Assembly: GCF_017873815.1 (NCBI RefSeq)
Contig: NZ_JAGGKQ010000018.1
Location: 1 to 60,218, forward strand
Length of the DNA stretch: 60,218 bases
DNA from: Halorubrum alkaliphilum
GTDB lineage: Archaea; Halobacteriota; Halobacteria; Halobacteriales; Haloferacaceae
Reading direction: 5' to 3'
Positions within the stretch are counted from its first letter, which is position 1. Each line of letters starts with the position of its first letter. The notes beneath the pieces were generated by a model. The model was not told the origin of the DNA. It was given only the letters and a program-made list of their open reading frames with translations, and made no database searches. The translations under genes were made by a program, and so were the position numbers. Positions 46,779 to 54,048 of this stretch are shown one piece after another.

Positions 46779-47945
46779 CTACCGGTGGAACCGGTCGTCT
46801 GGTGGTCGATTCGCGGGGACGGCCCGACGCACCGCGAGGGCCGTCCACGCAGCCCGGCGGACCATATTGATGAACTCCTTGTACGGCCACCACCAGAGAC
46901 GACGCCCGCCTCGGCGGGGCGTCGCCACATATTCGTAGTGGAGATACCGCCAAGCGTTCTGTAACAACAGACTCACCACGACGTACAGCAGTCTCACCGT
47001 CGCATCTCGTGTCGTTGTCGTCGCTATCGCTTGCTCGGACAAGCGATAGCTCGACTCGATACCGAAGCGTTTCGCGTAGTGGTATCGAGCGTCGCGTGGT
47101 GTCTTGATGAACGGCGCGTCAGCGGCGTAGCCGTGACGCGCCACACCGTGTTCGTCATACTTCCCGTTCAGGTACGTACAATCGATGTAGACGGGGAACT
47201 CGACGGTCCAGCTGTGACCGTCGAGATTCCCTGTCAGATCATGCTGAATGACACGACTCCACCCTTCCGAGAGCTCTTGTTGAATCGTCTTACCCCACCG
47301 GATGATCGGGATCACGTACGCGTAGTTGTGCGCTTGAAGCAGTGTGAGGCACTTGCTGTCGTAGAATCCGCGATCAAGATAGACGGCCTTGACCTCGGTG
47401 TCAAGGCCGTCGAGGACACCGAAGAACTCAGCGAGGACGCTGCTGGCGGTGTCGCCGTCTTCGAGACGGCGCACCGCCAGCGTGTAGCGTTTGTTCTTCA
47501 CACGCGCGTAGAGCGTCGCGTAGGCGTGGAACGCAGTGGTTCCACGCTTGGCTTCTGAGTGATAGAGGTTCTCCGTGTCGTCTTCATCGCCGTAGTAGGG
47601 CCGCAGGTGGAGGTCTGCGCAGACCTCCACCTGCTCAGGAAGCAGTTCGACGATATCTTGTCGAAGGAGCGTGTTAGCGACTCGTTCGAGCCGTTCCGGC
47701 TCGAACTTCGTCCGGAGATGGTAGAGGATCGTGTTGGCAGCGGGGCCGTTCTGACTCGACGCACAGAGCGTAGAGACAGAGGTCCCGTCGGCGCAAGCGC
47801 CGACGACGACCTCATAGATGTCCTCAGCAGTGATTTCAGCGTTATTGGCTAAGGATAGCGGAACTTCCTGGTCGAGACTGTTGACGAGAAAGTTAAGAAG
47901 CTGGTCCTCGTGAATCTCACTGTCTGCTTGCTTGTTGGAGTGCAC
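46779..47945 (-). CDS. ISH3-family transposase
   Basis: 388 residues, full length. The DDE-type core includes DLHLRPYYGDEDD, VKAVYLDRGFYDSK and later YAKRFGIESSYRLSEQA, where the Y-x-x-R-F-G-I-E-x-x-Y-R signature holds the catalytic glutamate. The N-terminus is a helical DNA-binding part (NTILYHLRTKFEPERL). It moves the surrounding element by cut and paste. ATG at 47945; no interruption. Confidence 0.9.
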   Translation of the reverse strand: MHSNKQADSEIHEDQLLNFLVNSLDQEVPLSLANNAEITAEDIYEVVVGACADGTSVSTLCASSQNGPAANTILYHLRTKFEPERLERVANTLLRQDIVELLPEQVEVCADLHLRPYYGDEDDTENLYHSEAKRGTTAFHAYATLYARVKNKRYTLAVRRLEDGDTASSVLAEFFGVLDGLDTEVKAVYLDRGFYDSKCLTLLQAHNYAYVIPIIRWGKTIQQELSEGWSRVIQHDLTGNLDGHSWTVEFPVYIDCTYLNGKYDEHGVARHGYAADAPFIKTPRDARYHYAKRFGIESSYRLSEQAIATTTTRDATVRLLYVVVSLLLQNAWRYLHYEYVATPRRGGRRLWWWPYKEFINMVRRAAWTALAVRRAVPANRPPDDRFHR

Positions 47946-48126
47946 ATCCTCAGCAAGCAGACGTTCTAACTAAGCGGCTTTGTGAAGTACTGATCCTCTA
48001 TTACCCTGTCCGATAGTAGTATCAGTATATTAGACCGCTTAGACGTGGAAGTAGCTCAGTTGTTTAGCCAATGATACTGCTAGACAATTTCTCAGCGCCC
48101 GTGAAATCTAGCCAATAATTTTCATA

Positions 48127-48357
48127 CTATTCAGTAACTTCCCATGCGAGTGAATTTCCAATCATCTTTTTTTCTACACGACCTTGATCTAGTAATCTCC
48201 TGAGACGGTAGTCGGCACTCTGGCGGGCAATTTCTAGCTCATCTGCTACTTCTTGGGTGCCGGCAGGTTCGTTCAATCGGACAGCTTGGATGATCTCATC
48301 ATCCGTATGCTCCGCCTCAAATTGACCACTCTCATCCCTTTCTCTATCGCCATTCAT
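48127..48357 (-). CDS. Small winged-helix regulator
   Basis: 76 residues from ATG 48357. An HTH reads TDDEIIQAVRLNEPAGTQEVADELEIARQSADYRLRRLLDQGRVEKKMIGNSLAW, read here in three consecutive parts: first helix, recognition helix (ARQSADYRLRRLL) and wing. It is the common haloarchaeal ArsR/MarR-like mini-regulator. The gene is divergent from the RAMP operon and shares the 178-base gap with it, so it is a good candidate for its regulator. Confidence 0.75.
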   Translation of the reverse strand: MNGDRERDESGQFEAEHTDDEIIQAVRLNEPAGTQEVADELEIARQSADYRLRRLLDQGRVEKKMIGNSLAWEVTE

Positions 48358-48414
48358 TATCGTCAAATCATGGCTATCAACCTTCAGCGTTCTGGCTCAG
48401 ATTCAGATACCAAA

Positions 48415-48424
48415 GATATTTAAC
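48415..48424. promoter_or_regulatory. TATA-like element in the divergent promoter region
   Basis: GATATTTAAC reads as a TATA box on both strands (minus: GTTAAATATC). Rightward it predicts a start near 48445 and thus a leader of about 90 bases before the ATG at 48535; leftward a start near 48395. Confidence 0.4.
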
Positions 48425-48484
48425 CATATGCTACATAGCAGATGGTAGAGAGTCAGGTCGTAGGCATGATCGATCCGGAAATGC

Positions 48485-48504
48485 CCGAGTGCTAGAACAC
48501 TCGG
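48485..48504 (+). promoter_or_regulatory. Perfect hairpin in the leader of the RAMP operon
   Basis: CCGAGTG and CACTCGG form a seven-pair stem with the loop CTAGAA, about 30 bases before the first start codon. The leader is unusually long for a haloarchaeon, so the hairpin could affect translation or be an operator for the divergent regulator. Confidence 0.35.
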
Positions 48505-48534
48505 ACCGGGCTTCTCACTGGCTGAGAGATACCC

Positions 48535-49131
48535 ATGAATAAGGAAATCACAGATTGTCATGAGAGTATCGGTGAGGAACGAATTGAAGAAATATCAAAA
48601 TTAAAACAAGTTGCGCTCGGGGAAGGGCCGGCAGCATGTCAAATCTGCGACCGAAAACTCCGGGAAGGCGACGAGCTGACCGCGTATGCCTTCCGGGCGG
48701 CTGGCAACCCCATTTTTGAAATCGGATACGTGATGTGCGGGGCGGACGAGCACGCGCACCCGACAGAGTTCATGAGGGGCGTCCACGAACTCGTCGTGAC
48801 AGGCCGAATTGGCCTGTGTACCGATGTGGCGACTCAATCATCGTGGCTGGTACTCATCGCGCCAGAACCGATTGTGGAGAGCCGACCTAGGTCAAGCGAC
48901 GCCTACACGATCGGCGAGAACACGACACGAGAGACTGACCCGCTCCACACACACCAGGCCACCGAGGCGGACCCGACATCACCGTTCGGAGGTATCCACG
49001 AGCGCGGGTCCACGCAACTCGAAGGGGCCACTGAACACACAGCTGATTACTCCCAGATAGACGGGACACACCAGGCCGAACACAACGAGCAGGTCCACCA
49101 ACACGCGACCAACCAGGGGGGTGACGAGTAA
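48535..49131 (+). CDS. Zinc-finger-containing protein at the head of the RAMP operon (DUF8112-like)
   Basis: 198 residues. Residues about 30-110 hold a compact fold with CQICDRKLREGDELTAY, then GYVMCG, and a following GRIGLCTDVATQSSWLVLI. The C-terminal 80 residues are low-complexity, rich in H, T, E and Q. I believe the fold belongs to a haloarchaeal plasmid-associated family (DUF8112); the function is unknown. Its place before a Cas7-like gene and its zinc-binding cysteines recall Csf1 of type IV CRISPR systems, but that is position-based speculation. Stop and next start overlap (TAATG). Confidence 0.6.
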   Translation: MNKEITDCHESIGEERIEEISKLKQVALGEGPAACQICDRKLREGDELTAYAFRAAGNPIFEIGYVMCGADEHAHPTEFMRGVHELVVTGRIGLCTDVATQSSWLVLIAPEPIVESRPRSSDAYTIGENTTRETDPLHTHQATEADPTSPFGGIHERGSTQLEGATEHTADYSQIDGTHQAEHNEQVHQHATNQGGDE

Positions 49132-50087
49132 TGCCCCCGGCATTCGACACCGAACACCTCGATCACGAGATGTCGCTCCCAGACGACATCGAGAACCTCA
49201 CACTCCCGGACCTGTACGTGGGGCTCGAAATCCCACTCCTCGCGCCGGGCGATGGGATCGTGACGGACCGCCACCATGCCTCGGCGGACCGGTACGAGGC
49301 GGACGACCCGCAGAACCAAATTGGCGGGATGGTGTCGCCGTTCCCACTCTCGGGGTGGCTCCGCCACGGCTGTGAACGCGTGATACAGGTCGCCGGCGGC
49401 ACGGCGTGTCATCCGGGCGAAGCGAACGCGGACTACATGCTCGAAGACGTGTACGAGCGCGATCTCGACGCCGGGTACCACGAGAAAGGCTCGTGCGTCG
49501 ATGGCGACGCCGGCTGCGTAATCTACGACCTGTTCGGTGGGTTCAACGATCGGGCGGGGCGGCTGATCCGCCGGCCACTCCGATTCTCGCCGATTCGTCG
49601 ACAAGTCGACGTCCTCCAGGGTGAAGCGGAGGCGCATTACCGGCAGTTGAACACGCAGGTGCGTTCACGCAATAGCGAGGATGACGGGCAACCGCTGCGG
49701 ATGGCGTCTCGGGATGTTGTCGGGAATCTGGTGGGGACGTGGAAACTCTCTTTTCGGGAGTTGAAGCCGGAGTACGTTGGGTTGCTCGTTGAGGCGGTCG
49801 ATTACTTGGATGCGCATAGCGATGAGTTTGAGTTGCAGCTCGGTGGGGCGCGGAATTTCGGGGCGGGGATGGTTGATGCGCGTGTGATCAATCCCTTGTA
49901 CTCGGATGCGGAGATCAGGCGGGTGTTTAATCGGGCGCAGGACGCGACGTCGGGGATGGAGGAGAAGGATGAGGTGTGGGCTTCGGAGTGCCGGCAGGAG
50001 TTCGTGAGGGCGTTGCAGGGGCGTGTGGCGTCGCGTGATGGTGATGTGCCGGTGCCTGACGTGTCGTCCGGGGGTGGTGCGGTGTGA
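49131..50087 (+). CDS. RAMP-superfamily Cas7-like protein (Csf2/Csm3-like)
   Basis: 318 residues. The N-terminus has a typical RAMP strand (LYVGLEIPLLAPGDG), then PFPLSGWLRHGCERV, the pattern I-P-x-S-G-x-x-L-R-x-x-x-R of Cas7 backbone proteins. Cysteines (TACHPG, GSCVDGDAGC) could bind zinc, followed by YDLFGGFNDRAGRLIRRPLRF and near the end LGGARNFGAGMVDARV, a glycine-rich RAMP loop. Cas7 proteins coat guide RNA. Codon use changes inside this gene: up to about 49650 C and G are balanced on the plus strand, afterwards G dominates strongly, which suggests a recombinational join. Confidence 0.72.
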   Translation: MPPAFDTEHLDHEMSLPDDIENLTLPDLYVGLEIPLLAPGDGIVTDRHHASADRYEADDPQNQIGGMVSPFPLSGWLRHGCERVIQVAGGTACHPGEANADYMLEDVYERDLDAGYHEKGSCVDGDAGCVIYDLFGGFNDRAGRLIRRPLRFSPIRRQVDVLQGEAEAHYRQLNTQVRSRNSEDDGQPLRMASRDVVGNLVGTWKLSFRELKPEYVGLLVEAVDYLDAHSDEFELQLGGARNFGAGMVDARVINPLYSDAEIRRVFNRAQDATSGMEEKDEVWASECRQEFVRALQGRVASRDGDVPVPDVSSGGGAV

Positions 50088-50341
50088 GCGATGATCGTGA
50101 TGACGGTCGTGGTGAAGATGATGGTGATGGTGTGTGGCCTGGTGAGTCGTATGATTCGCGGAAGGATGAGGTGGTGGAGCCGACGGGGTCGCCGGGGTCG
50201 GTGCAGGAGGTTGTGAGTGATGCGCAGGAGGAGTCGGAGTTGGAGGGTGAGTTGAATGAGGTTGCGTCGGTGACTGATGCGGGGAGGTCGGTGCAGCGGG
50301 TTGTTGAGGAGCCAACTGATGGTGACGGTGATGGTGAGTGA
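50084..50341 (+). CDS. Small, extremely acidic protein of the RAMP operon
   Basis: 85 residues starting with GTG in a GTGA overlap with the Cas7-like gene. More than a third of the residues are D or E; no hydrophobic core is evident, so it is probably disordered. The frame is supported by the overlaps at both ends. It could be a DNA-mimic-like regulator or linker protein; no family recognised. Confidence 0.5.
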   Translation: MSDDRDDGRGEDDGDGVWPGESYDSRKDEVVEPTGSPGSVQEVVSDAQEESELEGELNEVASVTDAGRSVQRVVEEPTDGDGDGE

Positions 50342-51179
50342 TGAGGTGGGGGCGGTGGGGGGTGTGGGTGCGTTGGTGGCGGCGTTCAGGCATGATGTGC
50401 ATAAGTTGCGTGGGCGGTCGCATGCGGATGCGGAGCGGGAGGTGTGTGGGGTGCGGGTGAACGAGTCGGTGGCGTGCGGGGCGGATGGGGATGCGGCGGT
50501 GTTGAGTCGCCCGGACGGGGATCCGGAGGTGACGGTGGAGCGTCATGTGTCGCCGGTGCGTCTCTCGCTCGTGACGGGGGCGACGGTCGCGGATCGCGGG
50601 GAGGTGCCGGCGTCGTTAGAGGAGGTACGTGGGTTGGTGGTGCCGGGGTGTTCGGACTCGGCGGAGTTGCACGCGGCGTGGTTGACGAGTGGCGTGGCGG
50701 CGCGGTTCAACGAGTCGGTGTACGTTCCGTACACGTCGTTGAAGTACCACACGTTGCTGGTGGCGGCGTTGCTCGATAATTATCGGGCGGGGTACGCGTT
50801 CGATGACCTGTTCATGGTGGCGGAGCGCCCGGCGCGTGGCCCGCCGACGGGCGAGGATGATGGAGCGGCGGCGGCGCTAGCTGCGGATGTGGTGGTGTCG
50901 TGCCGGACGGTGTTGTGGACGTCGGAGGTGGCGGTCAGGGTGACGGGTGACCCCCCATGTAACGGGGCGGTGGCGTCGTTGGGTGCGGGGCCGGTCCGGT
51001 CGTTTGCGGACACGTGGTCGCGGTTGACAGCCCAACCGCTGGATTTGGACCGGGAGTGGCTGCGCGTGGTGGATGCGCAGGTGCGTCGCATCCGGTCGTT
51101 TTCGACGGCGCTGCAGTACGTGGAGGATGTGGTGGAGGGCGGTGACGCGGTTGAGTTGCGTGGTGGGGTGGGGAGGTGA
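50331..51179 (+). CDS. Unrecognised protein between the two RAMP genes
   Basis: 282 residues from ATG 50331, overlapping the upstream stop. There is a mixed alpha/beta pattern: PEVTVERHVSPVRLSL, a helix-rich centre (SAELHAAWLTSGVAARFN, SLKYHTLLVAALLDNY) and a C-terminal helical part (LRVVDAQVRRIRSFSTAL). No catalytic motif. The position between Cas7-like and Cas5-like genes and the helical end would suit a small or large effector subunit; this is inference. The coding strand is extremely G-rich. Confidence 0.55.
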   Translation: MVSDEVGAVGGVGALVAAFRHDVHKLRGRSHADAEREVCGVRVNESVACGADGDAAVLSRPDGDPEVTVERHVSPVRLSLVTGATVADRGEVPASLEEVRGLVVPGCSDSAELHAAWLTSGVAARFNESVYVPYTSLKYHTLLVAALLDNYRAGYAFDDLFMVAERPARGPPTGEDDGAAAALAADVVVSCRTVLWTSEVAVRVTGDPPCNGAVASLGAGPVRSFADTWSRLTAQPLDLDREWLRVVDAQVRRIRSFSTALQYVEDVVEGGDAVELRGGVGR

Positions 51180-51637
51180 TCCGGGTGGGTGGGTGGGCGC
51201 GGCGTGGGCGCGTGGCGTCCGTGGTGGGTCGCTGCGCGAGGGGCGTGGTGTTCGTGGTGGGGGGTTGGGTCGTGTCGCTCGTGGTGGGGCGACGCGATCG
51301 TTGGGTGGGTCCAGGGCTGCGGGTCGTGGTGGGCTCGCAGTCACAGTCGGTGCGTGGTGAGGGGAAGTTGGTCACCGGGGCGTTCGTGGTGGGACGGTCC
51401 GTGACTGACGCGGTCCCCGGGATCGGTGGGTGCGGGTTGGGGTGCGTGGTGGCGTGCCGGCCCGTGCGTTCCGTGATGGTCAGTGGTCGTGGTGGGCCAC
51501 TGGAAACGGGGTGTGTGCAGGCGTTGTCTGACGGGGGCTTGGGAGCACTGGAAACGGGGTGTGTGGGATGTTCCGTGGGTCGTGTGGTGTGTGATCGTGG
51601 GTCGATTTGCAGTGGAAGTGGTGGGGTGGTGGCGTGA
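51176..51637 (+). CDS. Possible small basic, cysteine-containing protein in a G/T-rich tract
   Basis: 153 codons starting in a GTGA overlap with the upstream stop and ending in a GTGA overlap with the next gene. That double coupling is the main support, because composition is odd: mostly V, G, R and S, few acidic residues, eight or more cysteines in the last 60 residues, and an in-frame repeat of LETGCV. In such G-rich DNA open frames arise by chance in several frames, so the region may be non-coding or decayed. Confidence 0.35.
   Translation: MIRVGGWARRGRVASVVGRCARGVVFVVGGWVVSLVVGRRDRWVGPGLRVVVGSQSQSVRGEGKLVTGAFVVGRSVTDAVPGIGGCGLGCVVACRPVRSVMVSGRGGPLETGCVQALSDGGLGALETGCVGCSVGRVVCDRGSICSGSGGVVA
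51498..51565 (+). repeat. Two direct copies of a 20-base repeat, 48 bases apart
   Basis: CACTGGAAACGGGGTGTGTG occurs at 51498-51517 and 51546-51565 with 28 unrelated bases between. A third, weak match (CAGTGGAAGTGGTGGGG) follows near 51610. Two units are too few for a CRISPR array, and the period is a multiple of three in a possible coding frame. Confidence 0.5.
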
Positions 51638-52572
51638 CGCAGATTCAACAAGTGTTGTTTGAGGTGGAGTCGCCGTATGCGGGGCGGCCGTATCACGTGT
51701 CGGGGAATGCGTTGTTTAATGCGTTCGCGGACCAGGTGAGTGGTGCGGCGCGGGGTGCGGTGCATGTGAGTCACGGGGTGTTTGTTCCGTCGGAGTACGG
51801 GGAGTTCCCGGCGGCGCATTCGTCGCCTGGGTATGCGGGGAAACTCGGCGGGTCACTACCCGAGGTTGAGGCGTACGCGGATTTGTTTTTGTATCGGGAT
51901 GCGGCGCATCGGTGGTTGTTGGACTCACGCCCGCGGGATGCGCAGAATACGTTGGATGTGCAGACGCATGGTGGGCGGTGGGCGTTTGCGCCGGAGTCGT
52001 TTTTCGGGGTGCCGGAGCATCATCGGAATTCGAAGCGGCGGGTCCCGTGGTTCCTGCACTGTTACGTGCACGCTCCGGGTAACGACTCGGTGCTGCCCGT
52101 GTCGACGGACGCGCTGGACGGCATCCAAGTCGGGGGCCAGCGGAACTACGGGTTTGGTGAGTTGTCGGTGGCGGACACGCAACTCGTGGATCTCGATGAG
52201 GTGTCGTTTGACGGGTTACGCGGGCATGACGAGTTCAGTATTGAATTGCTGTCGCCGTTCGTGCTGCAAAGCGGAGTTTCAGGTGCAGATCGGCAGTCGG
52301 TCCCGTCGTGGTGGGGTGCGTCGCGGGCAGGCGAGGTTGTCGATGGTGATGGGTTGCGGCGACGCGGTGAACGGCTGGTGACGAGTGACGGCGTGTTCGA
52401 GTTGGCGACGGTTGATCACGGGCACGTGGTGCCGTACACCGGAACCGACCCGGTTGGGACAGCTCGGAACGGGATCATGCGTGTTGGGACGCACTCTCGG
52501 TTCGGGTTTGGTGAGTTGCGTGTCAGGCCGGCTGATGCGGATCGTGTGCCGGGGCGGGGTGAGGAGTTGTGA
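51634..52572 (+). CDS. RAMP-superfamily Cas5-like (Csf3-like) protein
   Basis: 312 residues from GTG 51634, overlapping the upstream stop. It contains two glycine-rich RAMP loops at the ends of presumed RRM-like domains: IQVGGQRNYGFGELSV near residue 175 and GIMRVGTHSRFGFGELRV near residue 287. The N-terminal strand QVLFEVESPYAGRPYHVSGN is also RAMP-like (S-G-N after a strand). In effector complexes such proteins bind the 5' handle of the guide RNA or process it. No Cas6, Cas8, Cas10 or DinG gene is visible nearby. Confidence 0.68.
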   Translation: MTQIQQVLFEVESPYAGRPYHVSGNALFNAFADQVSGAARGAVHVSHGVFVPSEYGEFPAAHSSPGYAGKLGGSLPEVEAYADLFLYRDAAHRWLLDSRPRDAQNTLDVQTHGGRWAFAPESFFGVPEHHRNSKRRVPWFLHCYVHAPGNDSVLPVSTDALDGIQVGGQRNYGFGELSVADTQLVDLDEVSFDGLRGHDEFSIELLSPFVLQSGVSGADRQSVPSWWGASRAGEVVDGDGLRRRGERLVTSDGVFELATVDHGHVVPYTGTDPVGTARNGIMRVGTHSRFGFGELRVRPADADRVPGRGEEL

Positions 52573-52808
52573 CGGTGCTGGAGGTGGTGGCGTTTGATAT
52601 CGAGACGACTGGGTTTGACGTGACGGCCGAAGTGACTGTGGTCGGGTTCGCGGTGCCGCTTGGGTGTCGTGTGTTCGTGCGGGGAGACGCTGAGACGGAC
52701 GGTGAGACGGACGTGTTGGTGGTGGCGTTCAACGGGGAGGCGGAGGCGTACTGTGCGAAATCAGAGTTTACAGTGAAGTCGTTAACGCCGACGGGGTACG
52801 ATCAATGA
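52569..52808 (+). CDS. Internally deleted 3'-5' exonuclease-like protein
   Basis: 79 residues starting in a GTGA overlap. The N-terminus VVAFDIETTGFD carries the DxE motif of DEDD exonucleases, followed by VTVVGFAVPLGCRVFV. Then VLVVAFNGE, which in full-length haloarchaeal homologues introduces the second catalytic aspartate region, is joined directly to AYCAKSEFTVKSLTPTGY, which I remember as the extreme C-terminus of the family. The middle of the fold is missing, yet the frame is intact. Probably inactive, or kept as a small binding module. Confidence 0.55.
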   Translation: MTVLEVVAFDIETTGFDVTAEVTVVGFAVPLGCRVFVRGDAETDGETDVLVVAFNGEAEAYCAKSEFTVKSLTPTGYDQ

Positions 52809-52853
52809 TTCGAGACACGAGAGATACGGGACGCTACTGGGAGGTGTACAGTC

Positions 52854-53603
52854 ATGAGTGAGTTTGACGTGTGGGGTGCCAGTGAGTCGTTTGAGACCGC
52901 TGGGACGGAGTCACGTGAGCACTTGTGGGCGAAGCTAGAGTTAGAACGGCGGCGGCGGAGAGAGGAGGATCCGTGGTTTCCGGGGGAGTACCGGTTTGAG
53001 CGGAAGGTTGCGGATCGGGTGCCGGATTGCGTGGTGCTTGGTGAGTCGGTGAATCGGTGGATCGAGTTCGTGGTCGGGTCCGAGCAGGAGTACCGTCAGA
53101 AGACGCGGGAGGCACTCCGGTTAGGGTTTGTGATACACTGGGTGTTCCTTGCGGAGTGTGATGAGGCGATGCGTGAGGCGGAACGGGAGTTGACACCGGA
53201 GTTGAAAGAGCCGTTCCGGTTCGGCGTGTTCGACCCGCGAGACGGGACGCTGGAGTTGGGAGACCCGGTGACGTACAAGAGCTACGCGTTCCCTGTTGAG
53301 GGGATGGGTGAGTTCGAACCGGAATCGATCCTGGGGTATCGGAGCGGTGCGGCAGGGATTCGCCGGCGGTGTGGCGGATTCGATCTCGGGCAGTTCGAGT
53401 TTGCCGGGAGTCAACGGCGTCTCATCGCGGTGGATCCGAAAGGTGCGTATTTCCGCTCTGTGACACCGGGACAGTCACTTGAGGACGCGCCATGGGGGTT
53501 CCCGACGCGGGACGGGTTAGAACGATTAGTTGAGGACGGGCACGTCACGCGGCTCGGCCCAGTCGGGCACGGGAGGCAACTGAGAGACTCGGACGGGGAG
53601 TGA
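52854..53603 (+). CDS. CoiA-like PD-(D/E)XK nuclease-fold protein
   Basis: 249 residues. The segment ERKVADRVPDCVV, then WIEFVVGSEQEYRQKTREALRLGFVIHWVF, is the CoiA-type pattern (R-x-D-V strand, I-E-F-x-x-S, R-T helix, W at the end of a strand). The usual E-x-K lysine is replaced (EFV), as in CoiA proteins that have EFQ. The C-terminus is of mixed type with a second positively charged part. A nuclease that accompanies the RAMP operon is plausible as target cleaver or DNA-uptake factor; neither is shown. It is the last gene before the mobile-element end. Confidence 0.6.
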   Translation: MSEFDVWGASESFETAGTESREHLWAKLELERRRRREEDPWFPGEYRFERKVADRVPDCVVLGESVNRWIEFVVGSEQEYRQKTREALRLGFVIHWVFLAECDEAMREAERELTPELKEPFRFGVFDPRDGTLELGDPVTYKSYAFPVEGMGEFEPESILGYRSGAAGIRRRCGGFDLGQFEFAGSQRRLIAVDPKGAYFRSVTPGQSLEDAPWGFPTRDGLERLVEDGHVTRLGPVGHGRQLRDSDGE

Positions 53604-53704
53604 CGGACGCGGGGCCTGTGGAGGTGATTTTCCACACTGTGAACGGTGCGGGGTTGATCAGGTGTGATACAGTTTTTCATGGTGCTGTGTGGCGATTCAA
53701 CGGT

Positions 53705-53780
53705 ACCAGATCTGTTGAAATCCTATTCTTCAGATATATTCTCACCTGAAACAGCCGGTCGATGAGAGCTGCGAATTGAC
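53705..53780 (+). repeat. Solo end of the GGCTCTGTTGAAA-type element (end A)
   Basis: A slightly degenerate tip (TCTGTTGAAATCC) is followed by the conserved inner part including TGAAACAGCCGGTCGATGAG. The same end occurs at 23907-23980 and inverted at 54784-54855. The genes at 53868-54300 are transcribed toward it, as in the other two elements, but no matching second end was found. Confidence 0.6.
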
Positions 53781-53867
53781 CGCCGAGAATTCTGCCAGCT
53801 CAGAGAGATGTTCTGAGAGACGTGCGAGATACACAGCGCGTATCGCGCATAGGAGATGATTTCCCAA

Positions 53868-54047
53868 TTATCGCTGATCGGTTAACCAAGTGATCCCATT
53901 CTTCGAAGACCGAATCCACATCGTTTCGGTATCCTTGTCTGTCGCATCTTTGGGATAGAACACGTAGATCGTGTCCTCGTCGTATCTCCCAAATTGTACC
54001 ACATCCAATTCGCTTCCCTCGTCACTACGGTCATGCATAGACACCAT
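53868..54047 (-). CDS. DUF7511-like small haloarchaeal protein
   Basis: 59 residues from ATG 54047, one base after the stop of the UPF0058 gene. The pattern of strands FGRYDEDTIYVFYPKDATD, then ETMWIRSS and ending ITWLTDQR matches the small haloarchaeal family I know as DUF7511 (V-F-Y-P-x-D-A-D..W-I-T-A..D-W-R). Function unknown. Operon with UPF0058. Confidence 0.65.
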   Translation of the reverse strand: MVSMHDRSDEGSELDVVQFGRYDEDTIYVFYPKDATDKDTETMWIRSSKNGITWLTDQR

Positions 54048-54048
54048 C

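Larger units (their letters stand above)
46606..47991 (-). mobile_element. ISH3-family insertion sequence, apparently complete
   Basis: About 1386 bases with imperfect inverted ends: AGTACCTCACAAAGC at the left and the complement of GCTTTGTGAAGTACT at the right. The direct repeat GATCCTC stands just outside both ends (46599-46605 and 47992-47998); where the terminal repeat ends and the target duplication begins cannot be fixed exactly. One intact transposase gene lies inside. The intact ends and duplication indicate a fairly recent insertion, immediately behind the DUF1998 gene. Confidence 0.85.

Noticed and set aside
48049-48075. GTAGCTCAGTTGTTTAG, resembling the D-arm of a tRNA
   Set aside because: No matching acceptor, anticodon or T arm follows; it looks like chance or at best a tiny remnant.
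48505-48540. GGCTGAGAGATACCC just before a start codon, similar to part of a thiamine pyrophosphate riboswitch
   Set aside because: The conserved second half (TGAACCTGATC and the following stem) is absent, the motif abuts the start codon, and the downstream gene has no link to thiamine.
49665-50546. Long minus-strand frame rich in H, P, R and T opposite the RAMP operon, and a similar one at 50935-51819
   Set aside because: Composition is the shadow expected from the G-rich opposite strand; the plus-strand genes have recognisable motifs and coupled overlaps.
51498-51625. Possible mini CRISPR array
   Set aside because: Only two good repeat copies, repeat and spacer lengths unlike haloarchaeal arrays, and the period is a multiple of three in a possible coding frame.
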